NCBI GenBank assembly: GCA_039000515.1
Contig: JBCFYV010011164.1
Location: 32,665,021 to 32,729,020, forward strand
From: Timema cristinae
Lineage: Eukaryota > Arthropoda > Insecta > Phasmatodea > Timematidae
Length of the DNA: 64,000 nucleotides
Reading direction: 5' to 3'
The position numbers were made by a program, and so were the translations under genes. This document shows positions 57,500-64,000 of the stretch, in pieces (position 1 is the first letter of the stretch; every line of letters begins with the position of its first letter). The notes below the pieces were generated by a model. It did no database searches, was not told the origin of the DNA, and was given only the letters and a program-made list of their open reading frames with translations.

Positions 57500-60400
57500 T
57501 GAAAGTCAACCAAAACTAAGCCAGTACTGAAAATGTATGACAAGGTTACAGATATTTAAAATAAATAAACATTTAGTAAGATAGGCTACATTACCAGCCA
57601 ACTAGATAATGTGAGACTGACGCCCTTGTACAAAAATGCCCACCGATGTTTGTCACACTAGTACTAAGGGTAGCATGTAAGCCAAGGACGAGGCTTAGTG
57701 TTGTTTGAGGACAAGCGTAGTGTAGTTTAAGGACAGCATTTATTTTAAGGAATGTACTCTCACACTGTAGTATTTCCTATGATGACATTTCTGATGCTTT
57801 AAAACCATTTAAACATTGAAGATATGTGGTTTACTCGTGGAGTCCTGCGTTGGAAGCCCTACGTTGTCGAAACTTCGTTGAAAAGAGATGTTTTTAGGGA
57901 AGTTTCTGTGAATTGAAGTCGAGCTGTGGTCGAGTATCTCGTTGTGAATCTTCATTGGGATCCGGATTTATGATTATGATGATGATGATGATGATGGTCA
58001 GGTTTTAATTATACTTATATGTGAATGCAGCTATGCGGAATAAATTTGTTTGTATTGACTATATAAATATTTTATCCTAGAATTATTATATTTGAACAAT
58101 AGATGTGGCTTGAAAGCTTTGCGCGTCACGGACAGTCTTATTGTAAGGTTTAAGATCGAGTGAAATTTAGAGAGATCAAATATATCGCGGACCATTCCCC
58201 AGCATTGAGAAAGGAGCATTCTTTTCAGGTATATTAGTCGAAAGAAATAATTCTGAAACAATCTTTCTTTCTTTCGGTTGCGCCATGTTCCAGAGAGAAG
58301 GGGGAGAGAGAGGTATCTAAGCTGTTATGTTTTACAAGTATTTGCGATAGGAGTGGGGGACTGAGAACAAAAGAGCTAGATTTTAAACATATAATAAATA
58401 AATAAATGATCACCCAGATGTGTGAGATGATTTCCTAACACATGGGAATGCATTGAGTTTTATATTTTGAAACTATTCATTAATTTGAAATATATTAAGG
58501 GGGGAAATTTTTATTAGAATTATTATTAAATCAAAATCTATTTCATTAAAACATATTCAATTATCTTAGACTTTTCTGTTGAAACGCTATTAAAAGAAAG
58601 TGTTTATTTATATGAAAAGGGCTGGATAAATGTTTCTAACAGTTTATATTGATCTTAGAGCTTGGAAACTTTGAGTTAAATCGGAGCAGATTTCACCAAT
58701 TCCTGTTTTTTTTTAGAATTATAAAAGCTTAGATATAAATTTTATAACTATATACGGACATTTTGATAGCTTTATCCTCCATTTTGACTTGAGTTTCATT
58801 TTGATATAATAAAACCTTATTAAATAACACAATATTTGTGGATGTCTGCAAGGCATCTTAGCACTCCGGTACTCAGCCCTCTTAAAATGTCACTCGCGTT
58901 GAATACAGTGCGGTGCGACACGTTGACACTTGCTTCCTTATACTAGGATTAAAATTCAAGATTCGGGATTTGGAAATAAAATAAAGAATCAGATAATAGA
59001 AAAGGTGAATTCAACCCCTCACTATAAAATACACAGTACACCCTAATTACTATAGGCCTACCTTAAAACTTGTTGAAAATCTAATTACTCATTTCTGATT
59101 TTAGTCATTTCTACTATTTTCACTTTATTTTGAATGTTACAGCCAGATCCCCTCTCTATATTTTCTTTCAATCCATTCTTTACAAAATAAAAACAAAGCC
59201 TCTCAGTGGAAAACAACATTTATATTCAACTCTAAAACATCACATGAGTATTACGTTGGCACGCTTTGCTAATGTTATCTATTCTTTTTAACGAGTTTTG
59301 TTATTAATTTCCCTAAATGTATGCTGTTCTAACAAACATATTAAAAAAGAAGGTTCTATTTTATAGATCAGTGTTCATTTCGAATGAGATAACCACTACA
59401 TGGTAAATAAGATCATTTTGTTTACAACCGTTTACAATAAATAATGACTATTTCTAGTTGGTTCTGTAAGATATAGATTTGCCATTTTAGTAAAAAAAAA
59501 AGTGTGTACGCTCAAACATATCGCCAATGTGTGCTCACTATGAATTTTGGGGAATGAGTTGATATGGTTAATAATAGGAAATTCACAGGAGTTAGCCTGG
59601 AGAGAGATTGTAAAGCAATATCATGGTGTTCCCTCCTTGTCCCCATAACCCCACAGGAGGCGTCAAACACAGACTAAATAATGGTTTGTGTTTTCCGTAA
59701 GTAATCTACAGATTGAGCTATTTGAACTATAAACATATATGGGATATATAAAAGCTACTGAATAAATTAAGATTACACAAAATTAAAATAAAGATAATAT
59801 TCAACCTCCAGCACGTGTATATCTCAAGCGCCTTGTCGCTATCAATCCAGTTACTTAACGCTTTAGACGGTGTAATCACTGGTGAGGATAACCGATAACC
59901 AAGTTAAAAATTAATCAAAGTTGTGCCAATGAAAAGAGTTGTGTGGATGGAAAGATCGGAGAGGGACATTATCACAAGGGGATAGCTAGCCAAGAAGTAT
60001 AGCTGAGCGTGCTTAGTCATTGTCTAGCTGCTATAGCGAGACGATAAAATGTTCACATTTACTTCAGTTAAACTAATATTAGTTTGTGCCTGCTCGATAA
60101 ATGTTTGCTCTTAAAGGCCTATCCAATGATTCATTAAGGAATTTCGACTAGTTTGAGATATTTATATTTATTATATAATCTTAAGGAATAAGTTTTATCA
60201 AGACTAGATATGTTATTTAACATGAGTTTTCTTTAATGGGTCGTAAGATACTGCGACTCAAGTAAAAATGAAATAAAATATTAGTTGCTGAAAAGATTAT
60301 TCATATACTTTGGGTGCAGAAAAAAAAATTGTTTAAAGCAATAATGTTTGTGAATTGGAAGCCCTTACCTCAGATGGTTATAATACTAATTAATTACATT

Positions 60401-61380
60401 GATTAAAATGAAATATATTACTAGCATATGTAAAAATTAACTGCCCCAAGGATTCAGCAGGTGGATAAATGATGAAAAAAACCTTTGTAGATAAAAAAAT
60501 AGCCCAAAGGCACCATGTATGGTATTAAGTACCAGTTTCTCGAACCATTCAGGCACATGATTCATGTAGCCTGGTGAGCTTTATTAGAACCAGCATGTTA
60601 TATATAGAAGGAGGGAGAGGGGAAACAACATTTGTATCTGTGATCATGATATTCATTTAAAGTCTCTCTTCTCAAATGTACTGGCTTATATTTGATCCTT
60701 TTTGAGCCTCTGGTATTATAGTTATTTTCAGGCAAGCTTATATAATTAAGATGACCAAGATGTAATGCTATTAGCTGTAAGTAGTTAAATATTAATTTTA
60801 AACTACCCAACCTCCAACCCTTTCTGCCCAACTGAAAATCAGCTTGACTACAAACAATCACAGGGTGGCCTCTTGTAAGACTCTCCAATGTTCTGTGACA
60901 AGAGTAAATTAGAATGATACACCAAAATGCACACAGCTTTTCCACCCCATCACCCCTCTTTTAGTATGGTACACATATGTAACTACACTTCTACATTAAT
61001 CAAGAAGCTATGTTTAGGTGAAACAAACTAATTATAAAAACATCAAGGGTTTTAAGTGTACAAAGCCTTTGTTCGTATGATCGAGTGTTTGGGGGAGTAT
61101 TAATTTACTGATTTAAGGGAAAATTGTTTGTGATCTGCGAGACATGAATATTTTAATATTGTTTGTTTGAACTTGATTTTCATAACCCATTTTTATAGAT
61201 CCAAACTTTTGAAATTGAGATATGTATAGGCTCAATTGTGATGTTCTGTGTTAATTTACAAGTAGTTTGTAATTAATATTTTTCTGAGTCAATAATTTAT
61301 TACTAAGTCCTAAATGAATACCCTATAATCATCATCATCAAGAAAAAACTTAGATGCAAACTGCCGTAATTACAGTGATT
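57500..61380. other. AT-rich, mostly unassigned
   Basis: No host gene recognised. A minus-strand frame at 60598-60945 is listed separately. A SINE-tail scrap (GGGTCGTAAGATACTGCGA) lies at 60238-60256. Confidence 0.4.
60625..60945 (-). pseudogene. Possible LINE C-terminal scrap
   Basis: The minus frame is open for 115 codons from a GTG, not an ATG. Residues ~88-103 read PENNYNTRGSKRIKYKP. The (H/N)YNTR(G/N) motif followed by basic residues occurs near the C-terminus of many Jockey and CR1-type reverse transcriptases. The upstream residues show no clear match, so this may be coincidence. Confidence 0.3.
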
Positions 61381-61394
61381 TCAGCCTGTTTGTT

Positions 61395-61695
61395 AATAAT
61401 AATAAATAATAATAATAATAATAATAATAAATAATAAATAATAATTTGTATTAGCACCGCATCTTACTACCCGTTCGGGCTATATGCTTTAAGTCTAATT
61501 ACGCTAATAAATTAGGAATTGGGTAGGTTGAATTAGAGGAAGTGATCCCGCATTTGCGTGGAGGGAGAGTGGAAAACCATTTAGGAACCCCCCCCCTCCC
61601 AGTTAACCCGATAGATTCGTACTTTGATCTCCCCGTCCTCAGCAGTCGAGCTCAACACGAAAAGTGCGTTAGCCAAACACGACACCGAGGCGGGT
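61395..61695 (-). mobile_element. SINE, main family, full length with expanded ATT tail and target duplication
   Basis: (TAA)n at 61395-61445, tail TAGCACCGCATCTTACTACC, body GCGTGGAGGGAGAGTGGAAA, a C run where CCACCCC is expected, and head GTTAGCCAAACACGACACCG. An 11-bp duplication GCCTGTTTGTT lies at 61384-61394 and 61696-61706. Confidence 0.95.
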
Positions 61696-61879
61696 GCCTG
61701 TTTGTTGATTTTCATTAAAATTTCTCTTAGATTATAATCTTGTACTGTCTACTTGGCAGCATAACATCCTTCCAGAGTTGCAGATGACTGTGGTATCTGA
61801 TGACTAGGGATACTATTGGTCGCTCATTTTGTAGCTGTCGATTTGTCGCGTTAATCACACATTCAGCCTTAATTTATGT

Positions 61880-61985
61880 GTGAAGAATGACCCCATTACT
61901 GAACGAATCAATGGTAGAGCATTGATGCGCTAAGACAAAGGTCCCGGGTTCGATTCCCATGTCCAAGTGTCATTTTTCAACTAAT
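61880..61985 (+). repeat. tRNA-like repeat
   Basis: Box A-like ATCAATGGTAGAGCATTGAT and box B CCCGGGTTCGATTCCCATGT have tRNA spacing. The acceptor arms do not pair, so it is a SINE head rather than a tRNA gene. Confidence 0.5.
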
Positions 61986-62024
61986 TTAAATTAGTTAGCT
62001 GCCTTATCCTAACACCATTGATGA

Positions 62025-62235
62025 CTATAAATCTCACGTTTATTCAGTCAGATTCACCTTTAATGGGGAGGACGGTGTTCAAATTTCTTTCGGGAATACT
62101 ACATTTTCCTATCTGTTTTCCACGTAGATGCATTTATATTTCCTCCATATTTTTTCCCTCCTCATCTCTACCACATTAAAGTGGTTTAATACAAGTGTAC
62201 AACCCAAACGTGTAGTAAGATGCAAGGTAAAAACC
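62025..62235 (+). mobile_element. SINE, main family, diverged
   Basis: GGGGAGGACGGTGTTCAAAT (box B region), TTTTCCACGTAGATGCATTT (body) and CCAAACGTGTAGTAAGATGC (tail). Confidence 0.7.
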
Positions 62236-62239
62236 ATGA

Positions 62240-63500
62240 CTTTGGGAAAATGAGTATAGGAAAAACTAAATTGATTAAAGAGGGTTACGTCGAAAATATA
62301 AAACCTTACAAAGATATGTTTATGTATGTTTTCAGTTTTTACTTTAAACATTTAAATATTATACCTCAATATGTATTCTAATGTATTTATATGATTGTAA
62401 TATTTAATAATTTTTGCAATTTTCTATTAAAAACTAAATATAGTAACTAAATATTTTAAAATCAATTTTAATTTTCCTTTTCTTTTCCTCTATTAGAAAG
62501 CTGGCCAACAATTAAAAATATTTTTGACAGGCCGTACTGATAAATACATTAGAATACAAAGAGAGATCATTACTTAATAACTACCCTACGATACAAAACC
62601 TTACGAATAGTGACAATGAATAATATTATATTTACTATATACAAGACAAACTAGAAAGAAAAAATCAAAGATTTTTCTATTGAAAATTTAATTAAAATAA
62701 GAACTTAACGCCACTAACTTACTATACTTTGAGTTCGCTGCTTCATATAATTGATTTTTTGTATATACATTTTGAAACAACTATCCCAATGTTATGGCTA
62801 TGATCGTTAATAATAATTACAACATTTAAAGTTTAAGTAATTAAAAAAAAAATTGTGTGAAATGGCTGACATGCATTCTTGGAACACTAGAGTATAACAT
62901 TTTATTTTTGTAAAAATACATTTAATTTGAATATTTTACCATATTAAGTAGATTATATCTGAGAGGAATCATATAACTTTTTACCACCACGTTAAAATTG
63001 TATTACTTTCAAGAAAATAACAAAATTTGCTACATTTAACTCAAAATTAATGTCAAAATTAATGTATAAAACACATACAACTATTCTCTTCTCCTTTTAA
63101 AATTTTCGTAACGTGGCCAGCCAAGTTAGGCGTGTACTAATGTTATGAATTATTGTTATTCACCACAACAGGGTTCTATAGAAAATTATCATCTTTACTC
63201 TTCTCCTTTAGATTAGATAGAAAAATTGTCAATATCCACACAGCTGGATAAAACATAAAAGGCAAAATAACTTGAGGACAAGGAAAATTATGCCAAAGCA
63301 GATAATTCAGTTTTAATTTAAATTGAAAATGCATGATCTTGCTTTCCTGATCCATATTAATTAAATGAAGAGTGTGTGTTTGTGTGTTTGTCATGAGAAT
63401 TGCGTAATATATATCGTACGCATAGGTCTGAAATTTTAAAATATGTAACCCCTCTGCACAAATATTTACACCTTGAATCCGGAATTTCAAAATTTGGATT
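62240..63500. other. AT-rich, no recognised feature
   Basis: No coding or repeat signature was recognised. Confidence 0.45.
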
Positions 63501-63506
63501 TTTTTA

Positions 63507-63512
<6 letters not shown>

Positions 63513-63556
<44 letters not shown>

Positions 63557-63821
63557 GCACCGCGTCTTACTACCCGTTCGGGTTATACGCACTTACGCTA
63601 ATATGTAATGGTAAGGTGATTGTGAGATGAAATGGAGGACCTACAGTTTAACGTGGAATCCGAACCACGGTGGAGGCCTGACATTCCCCACATTCACAAG
63701 ATGTCTTGTCAGAGGTGAAGGAAGGGTTTGGTAATCAGATAAATCTGTGCCGGGACCGAGGATTGAACCCCGGCCGCCAGCACAGAAGTCTGACACCTTA
63801 CCCCTAGACCACCAGGTCACC
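63513..63821 (-). mobile_element. Chimeric SINE: tRNA-Glu-like head on the main-family tail
   Basis: Reading the minus strand from 63821: GGTGACCTGGTGGTCTAGGG (box A), GGCGGCCGGGGTTCAATCCT (box B) and CGGTCCCGGCAC form a good tRNA-Glu-like head. The middle (AAACCCTTCCTTCACCTCTG, GGTTCGGATTCCACG, AAACTGTAGGTCC) is unrelated to the main family body. The last ~50 bp (TTAGCGTAAGTGCGTATAAC, CGAACGGGTAGTAAGACGCG) are the main family tail, ending in ATT repeats. The duplication TTTTTAAAGTAT at 63501-63512 and 63822-63833 encloses the whole chimera. Confidence 0.9.
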
Positions 63822-63894
63822 TTTTTAAAGTATATTAACAAATTAGTTGGAAGAAATAAAATGAAGATACTTTTACTTTCTCTCCACATCTTGT

Positions 63895-64000
63895 AGATAA
63901 AGTATTGTGATTGTCAAAAAAAAATCGAACTCGAGATTTTGATGAATGTCAACTTTTCATGACCCCCTGAAACAAAAAAAAAAGAGTGGTTTTCACAATG
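63895..64000 (-). repeat. Dispersed repeat family T, copy 5 (minus)
   Basis: Read on the minus strand: T-run, GTTTCAGGGGGTCATGAAAA, TTGACATTCATCAAAATCTC and GAGTTCGATTTTTTTTTGAC. It is very close to copy 1 at the opposite edge of the window, in inverted orientation. Confidence 0.75.

Noticed and set aside
58031..58261. 76-codon minus frame
   Set aside because: No family signature, no splice sites of note and AT-rich composition like the surroundings.
61899..61975. tRNA gene
   Set aside because: Box A and box B are present but the acceptor stem does not pair, and flanks look like other SINE heads.
63740..63821. Functional tRNA-Glu gene on the minus strand
   Set aside because: The tRNA-like part continues without a terminator into a SINE body and tail enclosed by one target duplication.

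Overview
The window looks like gene-poor, AT-rich nuclear DNA from an animal, most likely an arthropod and probably an insect. That placement is an inference from its repeats: Jockey-type and RTE-like LINE relics, a Helitron, PIF/Harbinger, hAT and IS630-Tc1-mariner elements, and many tRNA-derived SINEs. I saw no rRNA gene, no functional tRNA gene, no CRISPR array and no prokaryotic operon. No host gene is recognisable with confidence. The best host-exon candidate is a minus-strand ATG-to-splice-donor exon at 20190-20428.

Layout. 1-2400: a dispersed repeat at the left edge, a SINE, then a long CTCACACA-type microsatellite belonging to a larger repeat that recurs at 18.4-20.1 kb. 2404-3027: a hAT-like element with a perfect 8-bp target duplication. 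3.2-3.9 kb: minus-strand remains of an RTE-like reverse transcriptase. 4.3-9.1 kb: mostly unassigned AT-rich DNA with a CTAT/CTGT microsatellite and tRNA-derived repeats. 9.1-9.4 kb and 15.1-15.3 kb: two arrays of the same 16-bp minisatellite. 9.92-13.37 kb: a decayed, internally deleted Helitron with a probable intron. 14.0-14.4 kb: tandem palindromic units. 23.8-24.7 kb: a mariner-type relic with two transposase fragments in opposite orientation. 27.25-27.54 kb: a candidate LTR with a primer-binding-like site. 28.2-30.6 kb: a direct duplication of an ~800-bp unit, the second copy interrupted by a PIF/Harbinger deletion derivative. 31-40 kb, 45-57 kb and 61-64 kb: many SINEs in all states of decay. 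41.5-42.7 kb: a Jockey-type LINE fragment. 48.7-51.0 kb and 53.55-53.75 kb: three long inverted-repeat elements.

The elements interact by nesting and by sharing parts, not as a pathway. The dominant SINE family has a tRNA-like head (box A and box B), a central body and a tail ending near CGGGTAGTAAGACGCGGTGC followed by ATT repeats. Four copies have clear 11-14-bp target duplications. A fifth element, at the right edge, carries the same tail joined to a completely different tRNA-Glu-like head and body, and has its own target duplication, so it moved as one unit. This chimeric SINE is the strongest candidate for something not commonly described. All family assignments were made by eye, without database searches.
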